This document shows positions 54,709 to 64,000 of a stretch of DNA of 64,000 bases, piece after piece. Numbering within the stretch: position 1 is the stretch's first letter; every line of letters starts with the position of its first letter. The notes under the pieces were generated by a model, which saw nothing but the letters and a program-made list of their open reading frames with translations, did no database searches and was not told the origin of the DNA. Position numbers and translations under genes: made by a program. Source of the stretch: Heyndrickxia oleronia (GTDB lineage Bacteria > Bacillota > Bacilli > Bacillales > Bacillaceae_C); contig NZ_CP065424.1 in the NCBI RefSeq assembly GCF_017809215.1, forward strand, positions 2,512,001 through 2,576,000. The letters run 5' to 3'.

Positions 54709-55872
54709 TTAAATGATTTTTTTTTGATCCATACTATTTATATCTTCTTCAGGGGAAATTATATTTTCGAGCATTTTTATATTTTTTTCATAAGAAAAAA
54801 TAACTTTTCTTTCCTTACTTTTAGCCCGATAATAACCGATCAATTCTGGATTCATAAATAGTTTTTTAATTCCTTCATAAATATTCTTGTTATCATTTTT
54901 AACTAAAAGACCATATTTACCATTGTCTAATATTTCACGAGGACCATGGCAATCAGTGCTTAATACTGGTAATCCTAATACCATGGCTTCTGCGATTGCC
55001 AATGAAAAACTTTCAGATCGTGAAGGGGAGACGTAAATATCGCATCCTCTCATATATTTGTAGGGATTATCCTTAAAGCCTAGAAATACAACCTTATCCT
55101 TTAAAGAACTATTAGCCAAAACCATATTTTTTAACTTGTTTTGTTCAGGTCCATCCCCTAAAATTAATAAATTAAAAGTGAAGCCATTATTTGCCAATTG
55201 TGCACAAGCATCTAATAATCGATCTATCCCTTTTTCAACACTTAGCCTTGCAGCACAAACCATGTTTAGATTATTACTAAATGTAAAATCCGTAATCGGT
55301 TCATTAGACAATTGAATAATCTCTTTTTGATTAATGGGATTACTTAAAACACTGCATTTTTTGTGTAAAGAATAATATTGACAAAATTTAATTCTTGCTG
55401 TTTCTGTTAATAATAAAATTTGATCAAACTTTCTATAAGTGTTTTTTTTATATCTCTTCTTTATCATTCCAAAAATCGAATTCTCGTTTTCTTCACCAAC
55501 GCCTTCATGAACCCACATTACCTTATAGCCCTTACCTGTACTAAATGGAAATGCAAAAATATATCTGGTAGTAAGAATAATATCAAACTCTTCCTTCACT
55601 AATATCTTCTTCATTATTTTATGAGGGAAAAACATAAGAATATAATATAGTAATATTTGATATCGATGGTTTAAGGGCTTGTTAAATACGTATTTTATTC
55701 GAACTTTATCGGGTATTTCCGCGATATTTTTCTTAGCCTCCTCTATTTTTTGTATTATTAAAAGAGTTACATCAAACCTTGAATAATTCAACATTTTTAA
55801 TGTATCTACAATTACTTTTTCGGTTCCACCTTTTGTCATAGTATCGGCAACAATTAATAATTTTTTTTTCAA
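54709..55872 (-). CDS. Glycosyltransferase family 4
   Basis: 387 residues, GT-B fold. N-terminal KKLLIVADTMTKGGTEKV and the C-terminal nucleotide-sugar motif VSPSRSESFSLAIAEAMVLGLPVLSTDCHGP with the two Glu of the EX7E motif. Cytoplasmic face of the membrane. The start is TTG at 55872 after AAGGAGCGATATTT. It adds one sugar of the repeat unit; donor unknown. Confidence 0.9.
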   Translation of the reverse strand: MKKKLLIVADTMTKGGTEKVIVDTLKMLNYSRFDVTLLIIQKIEEAKKNIAEIPDKVRIKYVFNKPLNHRYQILLYYILMFFPHKIMKKILVKEEFDIILTTRYIFAFPFSTGKGYKVMWVHEGVGEENENSIFGMIKKRYKKNTYRKFDQILLLTETARIKFCQYYSLHKKCSVLSNPINQKEIIQLSNEPITDFTFSNNLNMVCAARLSVEKGIDRLLDACAQLANNGFTFNLLILGDGPEQNKLKNMVLANSSLKDKVVFLGFKDNPYKYMRGCDIYVSPSRSESFSLAIAEAMVLGLPVLSTDCHGPREILDNGKYGLLVKNDNKNIYEGIKKLFMNPELIGYYRAKSKERKVIFSYEKNIKMLENIISPEEDINSMDQKKII

Positions 55873-55897
55873 AAAATATCGCTCCTTAAATGAACCG

Positions 55898-57697
55898 TTA
55901 AACCATTGAAACAGCTTCCGTTATTTTTGTTTTTTTAGATACTAATGCACCGTTATGAATAGTAAATACTACATCACAGTTTTCTATTGTAGTTAAACGA
56001 TGTGCAATAATAATTAACGTTTTTTCTCCTTTCAAACCATCAATTGCTTCCATAATGTCTTTTTCTGTTTCACTATCTAAAGCCGAAGTTGCCTCATCCA
56101 TAAATATTATTTCCGGATCATGATAAAGTGCTCTAGCAATTCCAATCCGTTGTAGTTGTCCTCCTGAGAGTCTTATTCCTCTTTCTCCTACGGTTGTATC
56201 TAATTTATTAGGTAATCTTTCAACATAATCTTTTAATCGCGCTTGTTCTAGCGCTCTCCACACTGCTGAATCATCTATTTGTTCATTATCTAGTCCAAAG
56301 GCTACATTTCTGCGGATAGAATCATCAGATAAGAAAATAGATTGAGGAATGTAACCTATTTTTTGCTGCCATATTGATTTGATTTTATTTAGATTTTTTC
56401 CATCAACTAAAATGGTCCCTTTTTGTGGGCTATATAACCCTAGGATAATGTCAACAAGAGTGGTTTTCCCAGCGCCGGATTCCCCAATAAATGCTACGGA
56501 ATGACCAATTGGTATTGTTAAAGAAATATTGATTAATGAGTATTCAGACTGATTGGGATAACGAAATGATATATCTGTTAATTCAATAGACTCGGTAAAG
56601 GCTTTATCACCACTTTGAATAACAATTTCTGACGAATTCTCGTATTTTTGCTGCTGATCATAAAAATCTTCTTTATTTGTAAATAGATCTTCATAAACAA
56701 CCTGTAAAGCGGGTATACTATATCTAATCGTCGTGATCATCGCTATAATTCGATTTATTGAAGGCATTAATCGAAAAGCTGCCATTGCAAAAAGAGCCAT
56801 TATTGATAGAATATGAGTTGTTGTAATATCTTGCATAATGATAATTAATAAAGTTAGTAAAACGACTAATACTAATAATGTTTCAATAAAAAGTCTAGGA
56901 GATTGATCTAACATGATTCGATAACGTGTAATGTTTGAATTAATTTGACTTTGTTTTGAATAGGCATCAACAAAGAAGTCTTCCTTTCCAGAAACTTTTA
57001 CTTCCTTACTAGCACCTAGTCCTTGATTGACCCATTTAATCATCAAGCCACTGACTAATTGATGTTTTTTACCTAATTTGCTTAACTTTTTACGAAAGAT
57101 TCGATTAAATAAAAAAATACCTCCACCTAATAGAATGGAAGCAACAATCGTAGCCACGAATGAATTTATCAATAATAATACAAAAATACAAAAGATAACT
57201 AGTGATTCAGTTAATAATTGAAACCCACACAATATGATTCCTTGAAATACTTTTGGTACCTCTTCATTAACATTTCGTAGTAAATTAGCAGAGTTTCTTT
57301 GTAAATGGAATGTATATGGTTTTGATAAATATTCTTTAAATAAAGTTCGGGATAGTTTAATTTGCTGATTAAGTATAATTTTGTTCTGTACATATAGAAA
57401 TAAGAGCAAATATAAATTTTTTATTACAAAAATTAATATTAATAAGATTACTGAAAAGATCAAAAAAGTATTAGTGGATTGAAAATGTAATGATTTAAAA
57501 ATAATTGCTAAGATCTCCTGTTCTTGTATAATTGACGGATTTGTTGCTATTCCTACAAATGGAACAATTAATCCAATTCCCAATGTTTCAAACAAAGCAG
57601 CAAATATCATCATGATAAAGATAGTGAATAATTTCTTCTTTTCTCTTTTGTTGAACAGCATTAATAGCTTATTAACTGTTGCTCCCACTCTTTTCAC
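55898..57697 (-). CDS. PglK/MsbA-type ABC flippase, membrane and ATPase in one chain
   Basis: 599 residues: six membrane segments (about 20-310), then an ATPase with Walker A GESGAGKTT, signature RLSGGQLQR and Walker B IIFMDEATSALD. Half-transporter that dimerises and flips lipid-linked oligosaccharide outward, as PglK does; there is no Wzx in view. The GTG at 57697 has a poor site; the GTG three codons on, at 57688, fits AAAGGTG better. Confidence 0.9.
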   Translation of the reverse strand: MKRVGATVNKLLMLFNKREKKKLFTIFIMMIFAALFETLGIGLIVPFVGIATNPSIIQEQEILAIIFKSLHFQSTNTFLIFSVILLILIFVIKNLYLLLFLYVQNKIILNQQIKLSRTLFKEYLSKPYTFHLQRNSANLLRNVNEEVPKVFQGIILCGFQLLTESLVIFCIFVLLLINSFVATIVASILLGGGIFLFNRIFRKKLSKLGKKHQLVSGLMIKWVNQGLGASKEVKVSGKEDFFVDAYSKQSQINSNITRYRIMLDQSPRLFIETLLVLVVLLTLLIIIMQDITTTHILSIMALFAMAAFRLMPSINRIIAMITTIRYSIPALQVVYEDLFTNKEDFYDQQQKYENSSEIVIQSGDKAFTESIELTDISFRYPNQSEYSLINISLTIPIGHSVAFIGESGAGKTTLVDIILGLYSPQKGTILVDGKNLNKIKSIWQQKIGYIPQSIFLSDDSIRRNVAFGLDNEQIDDSAVWRALEQARLKDYVERLPNKLDTTVGERGIRLSGGQLQRIGIARALYHDPEIIFMDEATSALDSETEKDIMEAIDGLKGEKTLIIIAHRLTTIENCDVVFTIHNGALVSKKTKITEAVSMV

Positions 57698-57715
57698 ACC
57701 TTTAAAAGATTTTCT

Positions 57716-58720
57716 TTAAATAACATTTTTTAGAGTTCTTTTTAATTGAATAATCCTTTTAAAAACCTTTGAACAATTACTAAATCCCATGATTTCACAT
57801 ATAACCTTGGTGAATTTACTTATTATACTATTCCTATAATTCAAAATATATCGTTTATCTTGTAATTCTTGAATAATCTCTTTCTTTTCATTTAAAGTTA
57901 AAAAGTCTAAATACCATATAGAGACAAAAAACCTGACTGCGAAATTTTTCATTAAAGATATCTTTAAATCTTTATTTAGCTCTATTTGTTTTAATTTTTC
58001 ATACCAAAAATTTGAAACATATATATTATCTTCTAAATTTTCACGAGTTAGTTTAGAGGTTATTTGTCCCTCGCGTTCAAGTCGATAAATATATACAACC
58101 TTTTCGAAATATTCTACTGATTTTGCGTTTAAGAAAACTTGTGGTGTCCATAAAACATCCTCATAATCTCTCCCCACTTCAAAAAATAATTGATTGTCTA
58201 TTAGAAACGATCTTTTTATGATACCTGCCCAAGCAAACCATTGATAATTTTTATTGTCTTTCAATAATGTATGTAGGTATGATATCCCAGACTTGATTTT
58301 TAGTTTATCCTTAGAAACGTGAATATTATTATCTTTGAAAATATTTTTCTTTTGATAGTAGTATTTATAATTGTAGAAAATATAGTCAGGAAATTGATAT
58401 TTTTTAATAAAGGTTACTAATTCGGATAGAAAATCACCTGACCAATAATCATCAGCATCCAAAAACATAATATAGTCGCCTGTTGCTTTCATAATTCCAA
58501 CATTTCTTGCTTCTGATAATCCTCCATTTGTTTTATTAATCAATTTCACTAATGGACTCTTTTTTTCATATTCTTTACATATTTGAGGACTATTATCAGG
58601 AGATCCATCATTCACTAATATTACTTCTATATTCGAATAGGATTGCCCCAGAACACTATCGATACTCTGCGTAAGGTATCTCTCAACATTATATATAGGG
58701 ATAACAATACTAATTTTCAT
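57716..58720 (-). CDS. Glycosyltransferase family 2
   Basis: 334 residues, GT-A fold. N-terminal SIVIPIYNVERYLTQSIDSVLGQSYSNIEVILVNDGSPDNS and the metal-binding MFLDADDYW (about residue 90). Typical of inverting transferases of capsules and teichoic-like polymers. ATG at 58720 overlaps the previous stop by one base (TAATG), so it is translationally coupled to the EpsG-like gene. Confidence 0.9.
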   Translation of the reverse strand: MKISIVIPIYNVERYLTQSIDSVLGQSYSNIEVILVNDGSPDNSPQICKEYEKKSPLVKLINKTNGGLSEARNVGIMKATGDYIMFLDADDYWSGDFLSELVTFIKKYQFPDYIFYNYKYYYQKKNIFKDNNIHVSKDKLKIKSGISYLHTLLKDNKNYQWFAWAGIIKRSFLIDNQLFFEVGRDYEDVLWTPQVFLNAKSVEYFEKVVYIYRLEREGQITSKLTRENLEDNIYVSNFWYEKLKQIELNKDLKISLMKNFAVRFFVSIWYLDFLTLNEKKEIIQELQDKRYILNYRNSIISKFTKVICEIMGFSNCSKVFKRIIQLKRTLKNVI

Positions 58721-59856
58721 TAATATTCACCTTTTTTTATATAAATTTCATATCTATTTTGAAAATGGTATTTATCCTTATTAAATATATTTGTATAAGG
58801 AACAATTAAGGCATAATTGCTTTCTAAACCTGTTCTCTCCTTTAATGAATGTAATTCTTTAAACATATACATAGTACTTAAAATAATTAGCCCCCCAATA
58901 TATATGGCTTTGTTCACTTTATCTTTATAAAAATAGTAAATATTCGTTAATATGATTACATCTAGAAATTTTCCATATATTGATAAACGAGCAGCTGTTA
59001 ATTCTGAAAATTTAAAGAGAAAATAGATCATTAAACTAATCACATACATGTTTATCATTTTCTTATTTAGTTCACTTTGTTTTGAAAATACATCATAATA
59101 AAAAAAAGCAATAATTAAAAAGACAATTCTTCCAATACTTTGGAAGTCAAAGATATTATTGATAGAATAACCAATATCCGTATATGGAAGAATCCTTCCA
59201 ATAAATGGGGCATTATTTAAATAAGAAATAAGAGTACCAATTGGTAACACAGCGACCAAAATACTTAAAAAAGACAGATAAATTAATTGCTTTTTGCTAA
59301 AATTCATTTTAGAAATCACATACAACGGAATTAATATTAGGGATGATGTATGGATAAATGATAATATGATAACGATCATAAAAAATTTAAGGTGCTTTCT
59401 TTGATTAATGCATTCTAATAAATAATAAGCGCCAATAGCCATGGTCATTCCTTGCCGTAATCCACTATATGTCCAAACAAAATAGTAAAAACAAAAATAC
59501 AAGAATAAAGAAAGTGTAGGGTTTACGCTATATTTTTTACATATTTTATAAATAAACACTAAATTAATTGTTGCAATAAAAATAAGATATGATTGATAGC
59601 TAAACCCAGAAAATTTCATAATTGAACCCAATAAGCGAAACAAGGGCTCTTGTTGATCTAGTCCATAAAGTACTTCCTTTAATGGAGATTCGTTTAGTCT
59701 ATAAAATAAATATTCATAAGCAAAATAGTCAGGACCTACTCCATATCTAAAATAAGCTAACAACAATAATATCAATGTATAAATGATAAATAATACTTTC
59801 TTTTTATCTTGTAATAAAGAGAAAAATATTCCTATTAAGAATATAATGTAATACAT
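58720..59856 (-). CDS. EpsG-like O-antigen/capsule polymerase
   Basis: 378 residues with about ten membrane segments. The early motif YFRYGVGPDYFAYEYLFYRL and the central YSGLRQGMTMAIGAYYLL (Gln-Gly pattern) are typical of EpsG/Wzy-type polymerases. It would join the repeat units outside the membrane. No other polymerase is in view. Confidence 0.82.
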   Translation of the reverse strand: MYYIIFLIGIFFSLLQDKKKVLFIIYTLILLLLAYFRYGVGPDYFAYEYLFYRLNESPLKEVLYGLDQQEPLFRLLGSIMKFSGFSYQSYLIFIATINLVFIYKICKKYSVNPTLSLFLYFCFYYFVWTYSGLRQGMTMAIGAYYLLECINQRKHLKFFMIVIILSFIHTSSLILIPLYVISKMNFSKKQLIYLSFLSILVAVLPIGTLISYLNNAPFIGRILPYTDIGYSINNIFDFQSIGRIVFLIIAFFYYDVFSKQSELNKKMINMYVISLMIYFLFKFSELTAARLSIYGKFLDVIILTNIYYFYKDKVNKAIYIGGLIILSTMYMFKELHSLKERTGLESNYALIVPYTNIFNKDKYHFQNRYEIYIKKGEY

Positions 59857-59919
59857 TTATCGATCACATAACCCCTCATTCATATTTTGTTTGTTCAAAC
59901 AGTTATATAGATTAAATTT

Positions 59920-61119
59920 TCATCTAGAAATTTCTAGTAGGTTTCGATAAGTTTCTAGATACTCTTTATACTTTTTTTCTTTATCGTATCTTTTTGATCT
60001 ATTTAAACAATGAATACTTGAATAGTTTTTTATTTTTTTAATTGCAGCGGTCAATAAATCTATATTTCCTTTTTCAACAACGATTCCACTGCTTGTATCA
60101 ATACTTTCAACACTACCACCAGTATTAAAAGTAATTACTGGAGTACCGCAAGCTAAAGACTCCAAATTTGTTGTTGGGAAATTATCTTCTAAAGTAGGGT
60201 TAATAAACACATCTGATGCAGTATATATTTCAGCCAATTCTTTTACATTATTAGTTTTTTCTATCCCTATTATATTGTGAGGTAAATTCCTTATCTGTTT
60301 CTTAGTTAAGCCCACCATAACAATCACTTCATTAGGTTGAAGTCGTGCTGATAAGTCAATAAAGTATTGATATCCTTTTTTCATCCCCCAAACATTTGCC
60401 ACCCCTAAAATAATAAATTTATTGCATAGATCAAATTTTTCACGAAAAGCATTCTTTTGTGGCTGGAAGGTGTCCAAATCAATTCCATTATTAATGACTA
60501 TTACTGGATACTCACATAAAAAAGATTGTTTCACCTTTTGTTTTAACCATTCAGATGGAGTTACGATGATTAAATTTTTTACACCAGTAAATATTTCCTT
60601 CTTCTTGTGGAAATTACTTTCTGATTGGTCTATCAATAAACTAGACGGATATTCAGTCTTTTGCGGACATTTATTACATCCCGTTTTCCACTTATCACAT
60701 TGTAGATAATCAAAAGAAGCACAATGTCCAGTAAATGTCCAACAATCATGAAGAGTCCAAATAATGGTTTTATGAAATTCTTTCAAGAACCGAAATAATA
60801 TTTCTATATTTAAGTAGTATCCATGTAAATTGTGAAGGTGAATGATATCAGGATTAAGTTGTTTCACTTTTTTTATAAATTTTAAGGTACTTAATTTTGA
60901 TCCAAAGCCATGTTGATCAAAAATTCTTGTTTTTGCTAAATGAACATAGTTATCCAATTTTGTACCTATCTTTATCGTATTCTCACAATGTAAAGGTTTA
61001 TCTCTACCATAAGCAATATAACTTTCATGACCAAGTGATTTTAGTACTTTATCCATATCAGTCGCAATTCTACCAGTGCTTCCGATACCACAAACTGAAT
61101 TGATCTGTAGTACACGCAT
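59920..61119 (-). CDS. Glycosyltransferase family 4 with a CxxC cluster
   Basis: 399 residues, GT-B fold. Central Cys-rich insert GHCASFDYLQCDKWKTGCNKCPQ at about 130-152, conserved in a group of capsule transferases. C-terminal PTLEDNFPTTNLESLACGTPV carries the EX7E-like pair. ATG at 61119 directly after the capG stop (TAAATG). Probably adds the sugar on top of the FucNAc residue; not proven. Confidence 0.88.
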   Translation of the reverse strand: MRVLQINSVCGIGSTGRIATDMDKVLKSLGHESYIAYGRDKPLHCENTIKIGTKLDNYVHLAKTRIFDQHGFGSKLSTLKFIKKVKQLNPDIIHLHNLHGYYLNIEILFRFLKEFHKTIIWTLHDCWTFTGHCASFDYLQCDKWKTGCNKCPQKTEYPSSLLIDQSESNFHKKKEIFTGVKNLIIVTPSEWLKQKVKQSFLCEYPVIVINNGIDLDTFQPQKNAFREKFDLCNKFIILGVANVWGMKKGYQYFIDLSARLQPNEVIVMVGLTKKQIRNLPHNIIGIEKTNNVKELAEIYTASDVFINPTLEDNFPTTNLESLACGTPVITFNTGGSVESIDTSSGIVVEKGNIDLLTAAIKKIKNYSSIHCLNRSKRYDKEKKYKEYLETYRNLLEISR

Positions 61120-62247
61120 TTATGATTTCCCCCATACACCCTTTTTAATAATGTTCGTATAACCTTGAATAATCTTAACTACCTTTATAGATGTATTTTC
61201 TTCTTCATAATCGTTTGCGATTGTATAGTTAATGGGTTTATTTGAAATCATTTTACTCAACTCAACCGATTGGACAATTTCTTTATCAGTAATCCCACCT
61301 ATTATGACAGTCCCTTTGTCAATCACCTCGGGACGTTCTGTTGAGGTCCGAATTAATATCCCTGGAAATCCTAGAATTGCTGATTCCTCGGAAAGAGTAC
61401 CACTATCTGAAAGTACCGCAAAAGCATTGAGTTGGAGATGATTATAATCCAAAAATCCAAACGGCTGTAATTGACGTACAAGTGGATGAAATATGAAACG
61501 TCTTTTCTCAATTTTCTTCCGGCTTCTAGGATGAATCGAATAAATAACAGGCATTTGATATTTTTCAGCTATTTTATTGATTGCATTCATTAAAGAGAAA
61601 AAGTTATTTTCATCTTCAATATTTTCCTCACGATGTGCTGAAACAAGAATATACTGTTCTTTTCTTAGATTTAGTTCTTTTAGAACTGTGCTTTTTAAAA
61701 TACGATTCATATTTTTCTTAATTACTTCAGTCATTGGAGAACCTATAACAAATATATGTTCCTTTCGAAAACCTTCTGATAGTAAATAACGACGACTATG
61801 TTCTGTATATGGAAGATTAATATCCGATATATGATCAACAATTTTTCTATTAATCTCTTCGGGTACATTTTGATCGAAGCATCGATTACCTGCTTCCATA
61901 TGAAATATCGGTATTTTTAGTCTTTTCGCTGAAATAGCGCTTAAACAGCTATTCGTATCACCTAATATTAATAACGCATCTGGGAGGATCTGATTTAGTA
62001 TTTTGTAAGATTCAGAAATGATATTTCCCATTGTTTCTCCTAAATCCTCACCAACTACCCCTAAATAATGATCTGGTTTCCTAATTCCGAGCTCTTCAAA
62101 AAATATTTCATTCAATGTATAATCCCAATTTTGTCCTGTATGAACGAGTATATGATCAAAATACTGATCACAGGCTTTTATGACTTCTGATAAACGAATT
62201 ATTTCTGGTCTAGTTCCAACTATTGTCATAATTTTTAACTTTTCCAT
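61120..62247 (-). CDS. capG: UDP-N-acetyl-L-fucosamine-type 2-epimerase (CapG, WecB family)
   Basis: About 375 residues of the non-hydrolysing UDP-GlcNAc 2-epimerase fold: KIMTIVGTRPEIIRLSEVIKACDQYFDHILVHTGQNW at the N-terminus, and GNRCFDQNVPEEINRKIVDHISD. Next to capE and capF it completes UDP-L-FucNAc (CapG/FnlC role). The ATG at 62247 fits GAGGTATAAAAAC; the frame is open 39 codons earlier and runs into capF. 4 bases after the capF stop. Confidence 0.9.
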   Translation of the reverse strand: MEKLKIMTIVGTRPEIIRLSEVIKACDQYFDHILVHTGQNWDYTLNEIFFEELGIRKPDHYLGVVGEDLGETMGNIISESYKILNQILPDALLILGDTNSCLSAISAKRLKIPIFHMEAGNRCFDQNVPEEINRKIVDHISDINLPYTEHSRRYLLSEGFRKEHIFVIGSPMTEVIKKNMNRILKSTVLKELNLRKEQYILVSAHREENIEDENNFFSLMNAINKIAEKYQMPVIYSIHPRSRKKIEKRRFIFHPLVRQLQPFGFLDYNHLQLNAFAVLSDSGTLSEESAILGFPGILIRTSTERPEVIDKGTVIIGGITDKEIVQSVELSKMISNKPINYTIANDYEEENTSIKVVKIIQGYTNIIKKGVWGKS

Positions 62248-62251
62248 GTTT

Positions 62252-63361
62252 TTATACCTCAACATAATAAGTGTCTGGCTTTTCCGAGTTAAAGATTTCA
62301 CATGCCCAAAAGACGGTAATAACATCTTCATTACCAATGTTTTCAATCGAGTGTGTGTAACCAACCGGTATATCTACAACCTCTAAGGAATCACCACTTA
62401 CATGATATTCTAGTATTTTTGAACTATTAATCTTTCTCAATTTTATTACTGCTTCCCCTTGAATAACTAAGAATTTCTCGACTTTTGTATGATGCCAATG
62501 ATTTCCTCGCGTTATCCCTGGTTTTGTCATAGAAATAAAAATTTGCCCAGTTTCTTTCGATTTAATAAACTCGGCTAACCAACCTCGGTGATCAGTATTT
62601 TTTCTTAATTTGTAAGAAAAATTATTTTCCTCCAAGTAAGATAGATAGGTACTATAAAGAAAACGATCAAACTCTTTTTCGAACGATGGAAGAAGTAGAG
62701 ATTCACGTGTGGTTTTAAAGAAATAAAGCTTATCTGCTAGCTGACCAAGCTTTATTTGATAGGTCTTAGGTAAAACACAAAAGACCTCATGTCTTGACTC
62801 TTTGCCAATAAGAGCATGTAAAAATTCATCAATCACATCATCAATATATCCTAAAGTAAGCTCGGTATTTGGATCATTTACATGGATATCTAGACCGTTA
62901 GCAATATTATGGCAAAATGTAGCAATCACACTATTATAGTTAGGTTTACACCATTTCCCAAATATATTAGGTAAACGATAGATTAATACTTTTGCTCCTG
63001 TTTCTTCTTCATACGAAAACAATAATTGTTCACATGACCTTTTACTTCTTCCATATGGATTATCTTGAAGTGCTTGAATAGATGATGTAAAAAGAATAGG
63101 TGATTGATTTTGATTTTTTTTTAATGAATTTAATAAGAATCGTGTAAAATTAGTATTTTCTTCAATAAATTCCTGTTCATTTCTAGGCCGATTAACACCT
63201 GCTAAATGAAACACGAAGTCACATTCATTTGTATAGTTATCCAATAATGAACGGTCTGTATCTTTTGTTACTGTAAAAATATCCTTATAACCTTTGTTTT
63301 TCAATTCAGCAACGAGATTTTTTCCTATAAAGCCATTTGCCCCTGTAATCAGAATATTCAA
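62252..63361 (-). CDS. capF: CapF-like bifunctional reductase, UDP-L-FucNAc pathway
   Basis: 369 residues: SDR N-terminus with TGANGFIGKN and the YxxxK of YGRSK (about 128), then a C-terminal cupin (about 255-369) with the zinc site in RGNHWHHTKVEKFLVIQGEA. This two-domain layout is that of S. aureus CapF, which reduces UDP-2-acetamido-2,6-dideoxy-L-arabino-hexos-4-ulose steps to UDP-L-talose derivatives. Between capE and capG. Confidence 0.93.
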   Translation of the reverse strand: MNILITGANGFIGKNLVAELKNKGYKDIFTVTKDTDRSLLDNYTNECDFVFHLAGVNRPRNEQEFIEENTNFTRFLLNSLKKNQNQSPILFTSSIQALQDNPYGRSKRSCEQLLFSYEEETGAKVLIYRLPNIFGKWCKPNYNSVIATFCHNIANGLDIHVNDPNTELTLGYIDDVIDEFLHALIGKESRHEVFCVLPKTYQIKLGQLADKLYFFKTTRESLLLPSFEKEFDRFLYSTYLSYLEENNFSYKLRKNTDHRGWLAEFIKSKETGQIFISMTKPGITRGNHWHHTKVEKFLVIQGEAVIKLRKINSSKILEYHVSGDSLEVVDIPVGYTHSIENIGNEDVITVFWACEIFNSEKPDTYYVEV

Positions 63362-63389
63362 TAATTATCAGACCTTTCAGCCTAAATTT

Positions 63390-64000
63390 TTAAAGTAATA
63401 CCTTCATATCTTTTAATTGATTTTGAATATAATCTAAATCTAATAGCTTTTCTTTTATTTGTTCGATCGTCAAAATTTCTGTATTATGTGAACTATATTC
63501 TAATTCAGTAGAGAGATTCTTATCACCTATATCAAAGTACTTATCATAGTTTAGATCTCTTTGATCAGCTGGAATTTTAAAATATTTCCCTAAATCCTCA
63601 GCTACTAAGTATTCTTCTTTTGTTAAAAGTGTTTCGTATAATTTTTCACCGTGACGAGTTCCAATAACTTTGACTTCATTATCTTTATGAAACAGTTCCT
63701 TTAGTGCTTGTGCTAAATCTCCTATATAACAGGCAGGAGCCTTTTGAACCATGATATCTCCGGTTTGCGCATGACTAAAAGCAAAAATGACAAGTTCCAC
63801 GGCCTGGTCAAGGCTCATCAGGAATCTTGTCATTTTGGGGTTCGTTATTGTTAGTGGTTCCCCATTTTTAATTTGTTCAACAAATATTGGAATGACTGAA
63901 CCTCTAGAAGCCATCACATTTCCATATCTTGTTCCACAAATCAGTGTACGAGTAGGTGCTATCGTTTTCGCCTTTGCAATAAATACCTTTTCCATCATTG
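63390..64000 (-). CDS. capE: CapE-like UDP-GlcNAc 4,6-dehydratase/5-epimerase, C-terminal part
   Basis: Truncated by the window edge; about 203 C-terminal residues are visible and roughly 140 N-terminal residues lie beyond. RYGNVMASRGSVIPIFVEQIKNGEPLTITNPKMTRFLMSLDQAVELV and GTRHGEKLYETLLTKEE are typical of CapE/FnlA/FlaA1. It starts the UDP-L-FucNAc pathway from UDP-GlcNAc. The ATG at 63998 is internal and is not a start. The operon promoter lies outside the window. Confidence 0.92.
   Translation of the reverse strand, partial: MMEKVFIAKAKTIAPTRTLICGTRYGNVMASRGSVIPIFVEQIKNGEPLTITNPKMTRFLMSLDQAVELVIFAFSHAQTGDIMVQKAPACYIGDLAQALKELFHKDNEVKVIGTRHGEKLYETLLTKEEYLVAEDLGKYFKIPADQRDLNYDKYFDIGDKNLSTELEYSSHNTEILTIEQIKEKLLDLDYIQNQLKDMKVLL

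Overview
The window looks like a chromosomal stretch of a low-GC, endospore-forming Bacillaceae (Bacillus-like). The evidence is strongly AT-rich intergenic DNA, AGGAGG-type ribosome binding sites, frequent GTG/TTG starts, three small acid-soluble spore protein genes (sspO, sspP and an alpha/beta-type SASP), and gene neighbourhoods known from Bacillus: citB flanked by a yneN-like thioredoxin gene and sspO/sspP, yfmT-yfmS, opuAA-AB-AC beside a gbsR-type regulator, hutUI, lrgAB and tldD/tldE. No rRNA, tRNA, prophage, insertion sequence or CRISPR array was seen.

Layout. 1-5.5 kb: TCA cycle aconitase with a CcpC-like promoter, a YitT membrane protein and spore protein genes. 5.7-13.8 kb: a BCCT carrier, a lytic transglycosylase, lrgAB, and a GbsR-like repressor divergent from the OpuA osmoprotectant ABC transporter. 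13.8-24.6 kb: SASP, a gamma-glutamylcyclotransferase-like protein, a YjiH transporter, hutU-hutI, a DUF485/solute symporter pair, and TldD/TldE. 24.7-38.3 kb: a response regulator with a degenerate receiver, a flavin reductase, an S66 peptidase homologue lacking its serine, a MaoC-type hydratase pair, MntH behind an MntR-like box, an M20 amidohydrolase, yfmT-yfmS, a P5C reductase, a glutathione peroxidase and Dps. 38.3-43.4 kb: a gene-poor accessory stretch with several tiny genes, a probable structured RNA and two orphan Opp/Dpp-like permeases. 43.5-47.9 kb: mnmH-selD (2-selenouridine pathway) and a divergent permease, bracketed by two copies of a TxpA-like type I toxin module.

47.9 kb to the window end is one long minus-strand polysaccharide operon of at least 15 genes, continuing beyond the edge. 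It starts (5' side) with CapE-CapF-CapG (UDP-N-acetyl-L-fucosamine), continues with glycosyltransferases, an EpsG-like polymerase and a PglK-like ABC flippase, and then carries a complete Kdo-type set: cytidylyltransferase, kdsA, kdsD and kdsC. It ends with a GNAT/BioF2 protein, a DUF115 protein that is a good candidate for the CMP-ulosonate transferase, and a short initiating sugar-phosphate transferase. Kdo is normally a Gram-negative LPS and capsule sugar, so a spore former with its own Kdo-type operon next to FucNAc synthesis is the most striking system here.

The intergenic regions carry a family of degenerate dispersed repeats (at least seven copies) and two related GGTCAGACTC elements. 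Neither is explained by the genes around them.
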